A stretch of 64,000 nt of DNA from Rhodoferax sp. (GTDB lineage: Bacteria > Pseudomonadota > Gammaproteobacteria > Burkholderiales > Burkholderiaceae_C): contig PKWM01000048.1 in assembly GCA_003133245.1 (NCBI GenBank), forward strand, positions 62,001-126,000, written 5' to 3'. The notes below the pieces were generated by a model. The model saw only the letters and a program-made list of their open reading frames with translations. It was not told the origin of the DNA and did not search any database. The translations under genes were made by a program, and so were the position numbers. Below, in pieces: positions 32,715-40,552 of this stretch (within the stretch, counting starts at the first letter, position 1; each line of letters begins with the position of its first letter).

Positions 32715-34062
32715 GAACAAGCTTCTCCGACAGCGCCACATAGCGTGCCACAAAAGCGCCGACTGCCGTCTCGGGCAAAGGCAACCAGACCACATGGCCG
32801 CTGCCTGGCGCCACCGTCACGGCCTGGCCATCGGCGCCCTCCATGCGGTCAAGCTGGATATCAAAGTTGCCACCCGGATGAATGATCTCAAGCCGGTCAC
32901 CCACGGCAAAACGGTTCTTCACCGTGACCTGGGCCAGGCCACGCTCAGTATCGAACGCGTCCACATGACCCACATACAGGCTGCGGCCCGATTCGGAATA
33001 GCCACGCAGATAATTTTGCGTTTCCTCGGGCGTGTGGCGCTGAAAAAATCCCGAGGTGTAACCCCGGTTCGCCAGCCCTTCGAGCTGCCCGAGCAATGCG
33101 GGATCGAGCTCGCGTCCGGCCAGCGCATCGTCAATGGCGCAACGGTAGCTTTGCACTGTGCGCGCCACGTAATACGGGCTTTTGGTGCGGCCCTCGATCT
33201 TGAGCGAATCAACACCAATTTCCACCAAGCGCTGGACGTGCTCGATGGCGCGCAAGTCTTTTGAGTTCATCACATAGGTACCGTGCTCGTCTTCTTCGAT
33301 CGGCATGTAACTGCCCGCTCGTTGCCCCTCTTCCAGCAGATAAACCTGATCGGCACCAGCGCCACGTTGCCCCTGCTCGCGCGCTCGTTCAACGGCAGCA
33401 AGCGGGGCCAGCACATCACCCGAAGCCTCCACCACACCGGACAGCGTTTTGTAATCCCAGCGACACGAATTGGTGCAACTGCCCTGGTTGGCGTCGCGGT
33501 GGTTGAAGTAGCCCGACAGAAGGCAGCGCCCTGAATAAGCGATGCACAGCGCGCCGTGCACAAACACTTCGAGTTCGGTATCCGGGCACTCCTGCCTGAT
33601 TTGCGCCACCTGATCGAGCGAGAGCTCGCGCGACAAAATCACGCGGTGAACCCCGACACTTTTCCAAAAATGAACCGCTGCAGAGTTAACGGTATTGGCC
33701 TGCACCGAGAGGTGAATTTCCATCTCGGGCCAGGTCTCGCGCACCAGCATGATCAAGCCGGGGTCGGACATGATCATGGCGTCGGGCTTCAAGGCAATCA
33801 CTGGCGCCATGTTTTGCACATAGTGTTTGATCTTGTTGTCGTGCGCAAAGATGTTGGAGACCAGGTAAAACTTGTGGTCAATCGCATGCGCACGTTCGAT
33901 GCCTTGCTGCAACACCTCGATATCGCCGAAATCGTTGTTGCGCACACGTAAGCTGTAGCGCGGCTGACCGGCATAAACCGCCGCGGCACCAAAGGCAAAT
34001 GCGGTTTCCAGCATCGCCATTGAACCGGCCGGGGCCAGCAGTTCAGGAGTTCTCAGAGCCAT
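32707..34062 (-). CDS. trhP: U32-family tRNA uridine hydroxylation protein TrhP (YegQ)
   Basis: 451 aa from the ATG at 34062 (MALRTPELLAPAGSMAMLE); an upstream ATG at 34107 abuts the aroC stop but adds non-family sequence. Conserved blocks include GADAVYAGQPRYSLRVRNN-type (AAAVYAGQPRYSLRVRNND), IMSDPGLIMLVRE, VFVHGALCIAYSGRCLLSGY and CTNSCRW, whose cysteines fit the predicted Fe-S site of the U32 group. TrhP makes 5-hydroxyuridine at U34 of tRNAs from a prephenate-derived donor in E. coli. Its position right after aroC, a chorismate-pathway gene, is interesting in that light. Confidence 0.87.
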   Translation of the reverse strand: MALRTPELLAPAGSMAMLETAFAFGAAAVYAGQPRYSLRVRNNDFGDIEVLQQGIERAHAIDHKFYLVSNIFAHDNKIKHYVQNMAPVIALKPDAMIMSDPGLIMLVRETWPEMEIHLSVQANTVNSAAVHFWKSVGVHRVILSRELSLDQVAQIRQECPDTELEVFVHGALCIAYSGRCLLSGYFNHRDANQGSCTNSCRWDYKTLSGVVEASGDVLAPLAAVERAREQGQRGAGADQVYLLEEGQRAGSYMPIEEDEHGTYVMNSKDLRAIEHVQRLVEIGVDSLKIEGRTKSPYYVARTVQSYRCAIDDALAGRELDPALLGQLEGLANRGYTSGFFQRHTPEETQNYLRGYSESGRSLYVGHVDAFDTERGLAQVTVKNRFAVGDRLEIIHPGGNFDIQLDRMEGADGQAVTVAPGSGHVVWLPLPETAVGAFVARYVALSEKLVHG

Positions 34063-34107
34063 GTGCCGATTATCGGCTTTGCCCGCTGAATCGGGGTTCC
34101 AATTCAA

Positions 34108-35202
34108 CTAAACCGATGCCTTGATCGGCTTCAATTCGCATACTACATCACCACACTGGGCGCGCTGGCGCAGTGCGTGCTCCATCACCACCAACGCCAG
34201 CAAGGCTTCGGCAATCGGCGTAGCGCGAATGCCGACACAGGGGTCGTGTCGGCCGGGGGTACTGACTTGCGTTGATTGGCCATGAATGTCAATCGACTCG
34301 CGCGGCGTGAGGATAGAGCTGGTCGGTTTGACGGCAATCGACAGCTCGAGGTCTTGCCCACTGCTGATGCCTCCCAATACGCCACCGGCGTTGTTGGAGC
34401 GAAAACCCTGCGGCGAGAGTTCGTCGCCATGATTGCTGCCACGCGCATTCACGCAGGCAAAACCAGCACCAATCTCCACCCCTTTGACGGCGTTGATGCC
34501 CATCATGGCATAGGCAATATCTGCGTCGAGCTTGTCAAACAACGGCTCTCCCAGACCGACCGGCACGTTGGAAGCACAAACGCGAATGCGGGCACCGCAG
34601 GAATCACCGGCCTTGCGCAACGCCTCCAGATAAGCGGCCAGCGCCGACACATCTGCAACCGGTGCAAAGAATGGATTGTTCGGCACAAAGTCCCACGACT
34701 CAAAAGCAATTGGCAACTCACCCATCTGCGTCATGCAAGCGCGAAACTGTGTCCCGTATTTCTCAAACAGCCATTTCTTGGCGACGGCACCCGCCGCCAC
34801 CGTCGGCGCCGTCAAGCGCGCGCTGGAACGGCCACCACCCCGTGGATCGCGAATGTCGTATTTTTGAAAATAGGTGTAATCAGCGTGGCCTGGCCGAAAA
34901 GTTTGCACGATGTTGGCGTAGTCTTTGCTGCGCTGATCAACGTTCTTGATCAGCAGGCAAATCGGCGTGCCGGTGGTTTGGCCTTCATAGACGCCACTCA
35001 GAATTTCCACCGCATCAGGCTCATTGCGTTGCGTCACAAATTTGGAAGTGCCGGGGCGACGCCGATCCAGGTCCGGTTGGATGTCAGCCGCGCTCAAGCG
35101 CATGCCCGGCGGGCAGCCGTCAATCACGCAGCCAATAGCCGGACCATGGGATTCACCAAAGTTGGTGACAGCGAATAAATTGCCAAAGGTGTTGCCGCTC
35201 AT
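34108..35202 (-). CDS. aroC: Chorismate synthase
   Basis: 364 aa. It removes phosphate from EPSP to give chorismate, using reduced FMN. Family signatures: [19 protein letters not shown] near the start, [37 protein letters not shown] and the C-terminal [17 protein letters not shown]. Full length. It appears to lead the minus-strand operon, preceded by a strong terminator belonging to the upstream lipoprotein gene. Confidence 0.95.
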   Translation of the reverse strand: MSGNTFGNLFAVTNFGESHGPAIGCVIDGCPPGMRLSAADIQPDLDRRRPGTSKFVTQRNEPDAVEILSGVYEGQTTGTPICLLIKNVDQRSKDYANIVQTFRPGHADYTYFQKYDIRDPRGGGRSSARLTAPTVAAGAVAKKWLFEKYGTQFRACMTQMGELPIAFESWDFVPNNPFFAPVADVSALAAYLEALRKAGDSCGARIRVCASNVPVGLGEPLFDKLDADIAYAMMGINAVKGVEIGAGFACVNARGSNHGDELSPQGFRSNNAGGVLGGISSGQDLELSIAVKPTSSILTPRESIDIHGQSTQVSTPGRHDPCVGIRATPIAEALLALVVMEHALRQRAQCGDVVCELKPIKASV

Positions 35203-35243
35203 GAGGCGGATTATCTCAGACGATGAATCCGGGCAGTGTCAGC

Positions 35244-35283
35244 CGACAATAAAAAAGCCACCCGAGGGTGGCTTTTTTATTGT
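35244..35283 (-). terminator. Strong palindromic terminator between lipoprotein gene and aroC
   Basis: A 40-bp palindrome with 18-bp arms: GACAATAAAAAAGCCACC and GGTGGCTTTTTTATTGTC around CGAG. The A/T tracts give a T-run in both directions, so it can work on either strand; the lipoprotein transcript ending at 35303 is the natural client. Confidence 0.92.
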
Positions 35284-35302
35284 CGAAGTTAAAAACCAGA
35301 GC

Positions 35303-35545
35303 TTACTTCTTGGCCGCAGCGGCAGCATCATCAGCCGCTTTCTTGGCAGCGTCGTCAGCAGGTGCTGCTGCAGCAGCAGGAGCAGCATCGGAGGCGGCAG
35401 CAACCGGGGCAGAAGCATCGGCTGCGGGTGCGGGTGCAGGTGCCACAACAGGTGCAGGTGCGGGAGCAGGTGCTTCTTCTTTTTTACCACAAGCAACCAA
35501 AGCGGTGGCGGCAATAATTGCGGCCAAAACGAGCGTTTTATTCAT
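35303..35545 (-). CDS. Small Ala/Pro-rich lipoprotein
   Basis: 80 aa from the ATG at 35545, with AGGTGA about 7 bp upstream. A lipoprotein signal peptide ends in the lipobox LVAC with C19. The mature part is KKEE followed by low-complexity Ala-Pro repeats and a Lys/Asp/Ala-rich C-terminus with no fold-like segment. Single gene with its own terminator. Many Burkholderiales have such AP-rich small lipoproteins; function unknown, perhaps spanning or coating in the periplasm. Confidence 0.75.
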   Translation of the reverse strand: MNKTLVLAAIIAATALVACGKKEEAPAPAPAPVVAPAPAPAADASAPVAAASDAAPAAAAAPADDAAKKAADDAAAAAKK

Positions 35546-35744
35546 TTGAAAATTCACCTAGTAAGTTAAAACAAAAAACAATTTCCGGAAATTGTCCATG
35601 CAGAAAAACTGCAAAAACCAAGCAAAAATGACTCGAGTTCTTTTTGCTCCGTCGATGATTGTAGTACAAAAAAAGAGCTGTCCAGGCGAATTTCTATCAC
35701 AAACCGGCACATTGGTCTAGAGGGAAAACCTTCCTGTTTGGCAG

Positions 35745-36368
35745 TCAAGCCAGCAGTTCAAAGCCTTCGGTTTCAACACTCACAAAGGCAGCGGTAAGCT
35801 CAGCCAGAAAGCGGTAAAAATGTGCTTTGGGGTGGCATTGCAGGTCTTTGCACATCGTCGCCACCCACGGCTGAAGCTGGCTGGTAAAGAAGGCTCGCTG
35901 GCTTGCGAGATTGGCCGACGTCACATCCTCGGCCGCAATCAAGTAGCGCATCACCTCGCAAAGATAAGCAATATGGTCCTCCGATTCTGACATGGCCAGA
36001 TCGCGCACCAGGCCCAGCTTGCGCAGTTCGTCGCGCAGTCGGGCCAGTGGTTTTTCATTTAAAAACCCGCTCAGGTAATACGATGCATAAAGGTAAACCT
36101 CGGGCTTGCCAACGCCACCAAACAAGGCTTGGTATTCACCGTCAATTTCCTGGTCAGTCATCGTTCTGGCCACCCCCACCAAAGCCCGCCAGGGCGCTTC
36201 CAGAAAAGCACCAGCAGCCGGGGCATCAGTGACGGCAACGCGCAACTGCGCCAACAATGGAGCCGTTGGCGGTGCGTAGTACAAAGTGGCGAGCAAACCA
36301 TACAGCTCGGCGCGGGCGGTTTCTTCGTCGAGCGCGCTGCCAGACACTAATACGGGTGTTGACATCAT
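35745..36368 (-). CDS. TorD/DmsD-family molybdoenzyme chaperone
   Basis: 207 aa, mostly helical. Family-like stretches are ARAELYGLLATLYYAPP at the N-terminus, EYQALFGGVGKPEVYLYASYYLSGFLNEKPLARLR in the middle (cited in parts), and SESEDHIAYLCEVMRYLI. Such chaperones bind the Tat signal or cofactor-free form of molybdenum enzymes until they are ready for export. The start is 2 bp from the stop of the Fe-S gene, so both are one operon. The usual client, a formate dehydrogenase, is not next door. Confidence 0.8.
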   Translation of the reverse strand: MMSTPVLVSGSALDEETARAELYGLLATLYYAPPTAPLLAQLRVAVTDAPAAGAFLEAPWRALVGVARTMTDQEIDGEYQALFGGVGKPEVYLYASYYLSGFLNEKPLARLRDELRKLGLVRDLAMSESEDHIAYLCEVMRYLIAAEDVTSANLASQRAFFTSQLQPWVATMCKDLQCHPKAHFYRFLAELTAAFVSVETEGFELLA

Positions 36369-36370
36369 GT

Positions 36371-38482
36371 TCAGAGATCCGTTATTTGGGTTTCATCGCG
36401 GGCCGAATAAATATCGATGACGCGGCAGTCGGCGCACATTTTCAGGCGTTCCAGCCCCGCCCCCTGGAACATGCTGTGCCCAGTCAATTTGCCCAGCATC
36501 GCTTCGATGGCTTTGAGCGTGCCAAAGGGTTTGCCGCAGCGCACGCAAGCGTAGGGCTGCATTTCATGCAGCACCACGCTTTGTTGGCGCAACGGGCCCA
36601 GGTTCAAACGCGGCAGCAGCGCGAGCGCGTGTTCCGGGCAGGTCTTCACGCACAAGCCGCACTGCACACAGTTCTTCTCAATGAACCTGAGTTGCAGCGC
36701 CTGCAGGTTGTCTTGCAGGGCGCTCAATGGACAGGCGCTGACGCAGCTCAGGCACAGGGTGCAGTCTTCCTTGTTGATGGTTAGCGCACCCAGCGCAGAA
36801 CCCGTCGGCAACGCAATCACCTCAACCTTGACCGGCGCGTATTCAATCAAATGATCCAGCGCCAATTCCAGAGTGCTACGTTTGTCGACCTGCACCGCAA
36901 AGCCAGCGCTGCGAGCAACGCACTGGGCCGGTGCAGCCTGCAAAGCGTGGTCCAGGTCGGCCAGATCTCGTGCGTCCTTGGCGTACAACAAGCGCAAGTG
37001 CTCACCCGCATAGCCCAGCCCCGTGAGAATGGTCTGCGCCAGCGCCATCTGCTTGGCCACAGCCTCGTGGTATTGCGGTGCTTCCTCGTTGGTCATCAAG
37101 ACCCAGACCTGCGAAGCACCATAGCAAATGGCAGACAGCAGAAGTTCCAGCCCGACCGACGAAGTGTGCCAAAGCGCCAGCGGCAACACCCGCGCCGGAA
37201 CACCCTGCGTCATCGCATCGAGTTGCGCCGCCCGGCCCAGATCACCCAGCAAGCGCGTCCCGGCTTCCTGGCTGTGAAACAACAAGGCCGCAGCGTGACC
37301 GCCACTGCGCGCATAGGTGTTAAGCATCGTCTTGATCTTGCGGCCCAGGTCATCGGCGCGCGGGTAGGCAAAACTCATCGCACCACTGGGGCAAACCGTG
37401 CTGCAAGTACCACAGCCCACGCACAGATAAGGGTTGACCAGGACCTGCTGCCGATGCTGATCGCTGCTGATGGCCGACGCTGAGCAAACATCAATGCAGG
37501 CCTGGCAACCGGTCTTCTCGTTGCGGCTGTGCGCGCAGAGCTTTTGCTGGTAACTGGAGAAGCGCGGCTTTTCAAACTCCCCCACCAAGGCACGCAGTTG
37601 CATCAAAGGCTTGATCGCACGGCCATCCCAACGCAGATAACCCTGTGGCAGCGCATGCTGGCTAAACGCGGGGGTAGCGCGCAAATCAAGCACCAGGTCG
37701 AAGGTATCGCTTGGGGTGATGAGCGCGCGGCTGAAATCAATCGCGCCCGCCACCTGACAGACTTTAAGGCAAGCCCGATGCGACTTGCACAACTTCAGGT
37801 CAATTTGATAATCCAGCCCGATCGCATCCTCGGGGCAGACTCGCAAACAGGCGTTACAACGCGTACACAAGTCCAGATCAATCGGGTTGTTCTGCAGCCA
37901 CTTCAGCTCAAAAGCCCCGAACCAACCGGTAAGCGCCTGAATCTGGCCTCCCAGCACAAGATAACGCCGCTCCTGCATGGCAGCGCCATAGCCGAGCGTA
38001 TCGCCCGCACCGAGTGTGAACAAAGTGATGTCCAACTCGTCCCCCAAGAGTTCAGCGGCGTGCTCGGCAGCCCCCAGCTCGCCAATAATCAGCAGGCGCC
38101 CGGCACTCTTGTAGGTCACCGTGGCCACCGGGTCGGGCTCCGGCAGATGGGTTACGGCGAGCAGGGCTGCGATCTTGGGACCAGCTTGGGCGGCATCCTT
38201 GCTCCAACCCGCCATTTCACGGATATTGACGAAGCGAACCGGTGCGCAGTCAGGGGCAGCGCGCTCGGCCCCAGCCGACTGCCCTGCCAGTTCGGTAAAC
38301 AGTCGTTTTTCCTGGGTACAAGCCACCACCAATTCCTCGCCGCTGGCGACGGCTTGCACAAAAGCGCCCACTTCGCGTCGGCACAGCGCGCTGTGCAGCG
38401 TCAGCTTTTCATTGAGCGCTGCCCCCAGACCCCGGGCATCCAGAGGCATGGTTTGGTTGCAATCGCAAATCAGGGTGGTCAT
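36371..38482 (-). CDS. Multi-cluster 4Fe-4S protein of formate-dehydrogenase accessory type
   Basis: 703 aa. Cysteine clusters: LCTRCNACLRVCP (206-217), LCKSHRACLKVC (232-242), CAHSRNEKTGCQACIDVC (316-333), LCVGCGTCSTVCP (354-365), then CTLCLSCVSACP and CVQCGLCVKTCPEH in the last fifth and a CVRC pair near the end. No signal peptide, so cytosolic. Proteins of this layout occur with DUF3305, DUF3306 and TorD genes upstream of formate dehydrogenases in Burkholderiales and presumably aid electron transfer or maturation. Its start lies inside the previous gene with a 74-bp overlap and only a weak ribosome site, implying coupling. Confidence 0.78.
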   Translation of the reverse strand: MTTLICDCNQTMPLDARGLGAALNEKLTLHSALCRREVGAFVQAVASGEELVVACTQEKRLFTELAGQSAGAERAAPDCAPVRFVNIREMAGWSKDAAQAGPKIAALLAVTHLPEPDPVATVTYKSAGRLLIIGELGAAEHAAELLGDELDITLFTLGAGDTLGYGAAMQERRYLVLGGQIQALTGWFGAFELKWLQNNPIDLDLCTRCNACLRVCPEDAIGLDYQIDLKLCKSHRACLKVCQVAGAIDFSRALITPSDTFDLVLDLRATPAFSQHALPQGYLRWDGRAIKPLMQLRALVGEFEKPRFSSYQQKLCAHSRNEKTGCQACIDVCSASAISSDQHRQQVLVNPYLCVGCGTCSTVCPSGAMSFAYPRADDLGRKIKTMLNTYARSGGHAAALLFHSQEAGTRLLGDLGRAAQLDAMTQGVPARVLPLALWHTSSVGLELLLSAICYGASQVWVLMTNEEAPQYHEAVAKQMALAQTILTGLGYAGEHLRLLYAKDARDLADLDHALQAAPAQCVARSAGFAVQVDKRSTLELALDHLIEYAPVKVEVIALPTGSALGALTINKEDCTLCLSCVSACPLSALQDNLQALQLRFIEKNCVQCGLCVKTCPEHALALLPRLNLGPLRQQSVVLHEMQPYACVRCGKPFGTLKAIEAMLGKLTGHSMFQGAGLERLKMCADCRVIDIYSARDETQITDL

Positions 38483-38999
38483 GTTCTAGGCTTTGCGCTG
38501 GGGGCTGGTTCTGGGAGTAGGGTTCCACGTCGGGATTGGAAGGTTGACCCGACTGTGCCACGGAATCGACGCTCGGGGTATGGGGATCATCCCGTAGTTG
38601 CGCCTCAGGCGTTTTTTCTTCTTCAAACAGATTGAGAAACTGGGCGCTGACCATTGTGCGAAGCATAGTTTCAGGCAAAGGGTCGGGTTTGGAATAATCG
38701 TCAATGTAAATGTCGAGTCGGTCCATTACGTTGTAATGCGGGTCGGCAAAGAGCTTTTTCATGGCGGCATTGCGCACTTCTGGGGCCAAATCGCGCGCAA
38801 CAAAGGGGGCGAAATTGGAATCAAGGGTAAGCGCCTTGACATCTTCCAGTGTCGGTGCCGGTATCGGTATCGGTTCGGATGCGGGTGTCAGCCCCTCACC
38901 CCCGCTTTCTGCCTCAGGGGGTGAGGGCTCCACCACCGCCCTGCCCTCACGCACGGCTTGCTTGCGCTGCGACCAGCGGTCCAAAAAACCCTCAGCCAT
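38409..38999 (-). CDS. DUF3306 domain protein
   Basis: 196 aa from the ATG at 38999. The start MAEGFLDRWSQRKQAVREG and the middle LTLDSNFAPFVARDLAPEVRNAAMKKLF with DPHYNVMDRLDIYIDDY are the DUF3306 core (about 55-125). The C-terminal third is Pro/Ser/Asn-rich without evident fold and overlaps the Fe-S gene by 74 bp in another frame, so the tail may be a recent extension. Known only as a companion of formate dehydrogenase loci. Confidence 0.8.
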   Translation of the reverse strand: MAEGFLDRWSQRKQAVREGRAVVEPSPPEAESGGEGLTPASEPIPIPAPTLEDVKALTLDSNFAPFVARDLAPEVRNAAMKKLFADPHYNVMDRLDIYIDDYSKPDPLPETMLRTMVSAQFLNLFEEEKTPEAQLRDDPHTPSVDSVAQSGQPSNPDVEPYSQNQPPAQSLEHDHPDLRLQPNHASGCPGSGGSAQ

Positions 39000-39549
39000 G
39001 CTCGCCCCCTGATTTTTTTTCGACACTGATAAACGCTGGCTGGCCAAAGCGATCCGTCAAAGGCCTGAAACTCTGCGGTCGTTGGCGACGTTTGGGCTCC
39101 AGCACATGATGTTCATCAACAAACGCCTGCAACCATTCAATCACAGCCACAGGTGCCGCCACCTGTTCAACCATTTCCTGCGCGTCAAGCCAACGCCCGG
39201 CATCGTGGTAACTCAGACTCACCATCACCGGTCGGGCTATTGGTTCCTCAGTCAAAGCAGCCTCTTCCTCCATGCGCCATAAAACAAACCAGCAAGGCGC
39301 GAGTGTCGTGAGGTTGAGGACATAACCTTCGGCATCATCGGCAAACAACTGCACCGGCAAGCCCGGATGCAGCCAGCGCTCCTCATCATCGTTTTTGTAC
39401 AGCCGACGCGGCTCGGTGCCAAAGCCTTCCTCATGCAAGACGACCTCGGCCAGCACCCAGCGCCAGGTCTGCCAGCGGCTCATAGGACCCGCGATGCGCT
39501 CACGGCGCATGACGACGGCGACTTCAATGGTGGGGTGGGCGGTGCTCAT
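38992..39549 (-). CDS. DUF3305 domain protein
   Basis: 185 aa from the ATG at 39549 (MSTAHPTIEVAVVMRRERI). The core VVMRRERIAGPMSRWQTWRW and LVNLTTLAPCWFVLWRME-type text (YVLNLTTLAPCWFVLWRM) fit DUF3305. It overlaps DUF3306 by 8 bp and the upstream radical-SAM gene by 26 bp. Cytosolic, no motif that shows chemistry. Its partner genes suggest a role in formate dehydrogenase assembly. Confidence 0.8.
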   Translation of the reverse strand: MSTAHPTIEVAVVMRRERIAGPMSRWQTWRWVLAEVVLHEEGFGTEPRRLYKNDDEERWLHPGLPVQLFADDAEGYVLNLTTLAPCWFVLWRMEEEAALTEEPIARPVMVSLSYHDAGRWLDAQEMVEQVAAPVAVIEWLQAFVDEHHVLEPKRRQRPQSFRPLTDRFGQPAFISVEKKSGGEHG

Positions 39550-40552
39550 GGCAAGCTGCAATATACCCCCGAGGCAAATATCGGCAGCCCTGCCAACTAC
39601 CACGCCGTGCCAGTTCGGCCGAGATCCGGGGCGCCAGTTCGGACAGGCGCAGGTTCCACTCCGGTGCCAATTTCAGTGACGGCGGCACTTCGCTGCCGAC
39701 GCGCTGCAGCAGGATGGCGGGCGACAGGCACTCAATAAAATCAGCCAGCAGCTCGATGCAGGCTTGTTCGCCGAGCAGCGGCACACTAGCCGGATCACGC
39801 TGCCACTGACGCGCCAGCGCAGTGCCGCGCACCAGTTGCAACTGATGAATTTTGAGCGCATGAATCGGCAGCGCCGAGAGCTCTCCAGCACCGTCAAGCA
39901 TGCTCTGGAACGACTCGCCCGGCAGACCGAGCATGACGTGCGCGGTGACTTCCAGGCCTCGCGCTGCCGCGCGCTGGATGGCGTCGACGCTGGCAGCAAA
40001 GTCATGACCCCGGTTAACCCGCGCCAGCACCGCATCGTTGCAGGATTCAACGCCAATTTCAAGTTCGATGATGTGCTCGCGCGCGAGTTCTGCGAGGTAG
40101 TCCAGCACGTCGTCGGGCAAACAGTCAGGGCGGGTGCCCAGCGCCAGACCGCAGATCTGCGGATGAGACAGCGCTTCCTGGTAGCAGGCGCGCAACCGCT
40201 CAAACTCGCCGTAGGTGTTGCTGTAGCTCTGAAAATAGGCAATGAAGCGCGTGGTCGTGGGATAGCGCCGGTGCAAAAAATCCAGACCCGCATCGATCTG
40301 CTCTGTGATGCTCTGGCTGCGCTCCAGATAGCCCGGCGTAAAGCCCTCGTTGTTGCAAAAAGTGCAGCCGCCCCAACCGACCAGCCCATCGCGGTTGGGA
40401 CAAGTAAAGCCGGCAATCACCGAGACCTTCTGTACCCGTCCACCCCGGCGCACTTTCACCTGCTCGTTCCAGGCGTGGTAGCGGCGCTTACCGAATGGGG
40501 AAACGGCAATCGGCTCCGGTCTCAAGTTATCTGAATTGTCTGCGGTTTTCAT
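39524..40552 (-). CDS. YhcC-type radical SAM protein (TIGR01212 family)
   Basis: 342 aa from the ATG at 40552; the open frame further upstream overlaps the FecR-like gene. The radical-SAM cluster is a widely spaced form, CPNRDGLVGWGGCTFCNN, with the three cysteines binding 4Fe-4S. IELEIGVESCNDAVLARVNRGH and HVMLGLPGES are other family blocks. YhcC homologues are widespread but their reaction is not established. It overlaps both flanking genes by 26 bp. Whether it works with the DUF3305/3306 set or is only an operon neighbour is unclear. Confidence 0.83.
   Translation of the reverse strand: MKTADNSDNLRPEPIAVSPFGKRRYHAWNEQVKVRRGGRVQKVSVIAGFTCPNRDGLVGWGGCTFCNNEGFTPGYLERSQSITEQIDAGLDFLHRRYPTTTRFIAYFQSYSNTYGEFERLRACYQEALSHPQICGLALGTRPDCLPDDVLDYLAELAREHIIELEIGVESCNDAVLARVNRGHDFAASVDAIQRAAARGLEVTAHVMLGLPGESFQSMLDGAGELSALPIHALKIHQLQLVRGTALARQWQRDPASVPLLGEQACIELLADFIECLSPAILLQRVGSEVPPSLKLAPEWNLRLSELAPRISAELARRGSWQGCRYLPRGYIAACHEHRPPHH

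Noticed and set aside
35303-35545. Tandem nucleotide repeat (GCAGGTGC-like) in the lipoprotein gene
   Set aside because: It is just the codon repeat of the Ala/Pro-rich protein, not a CRISPR or VNTR with regular unit length.
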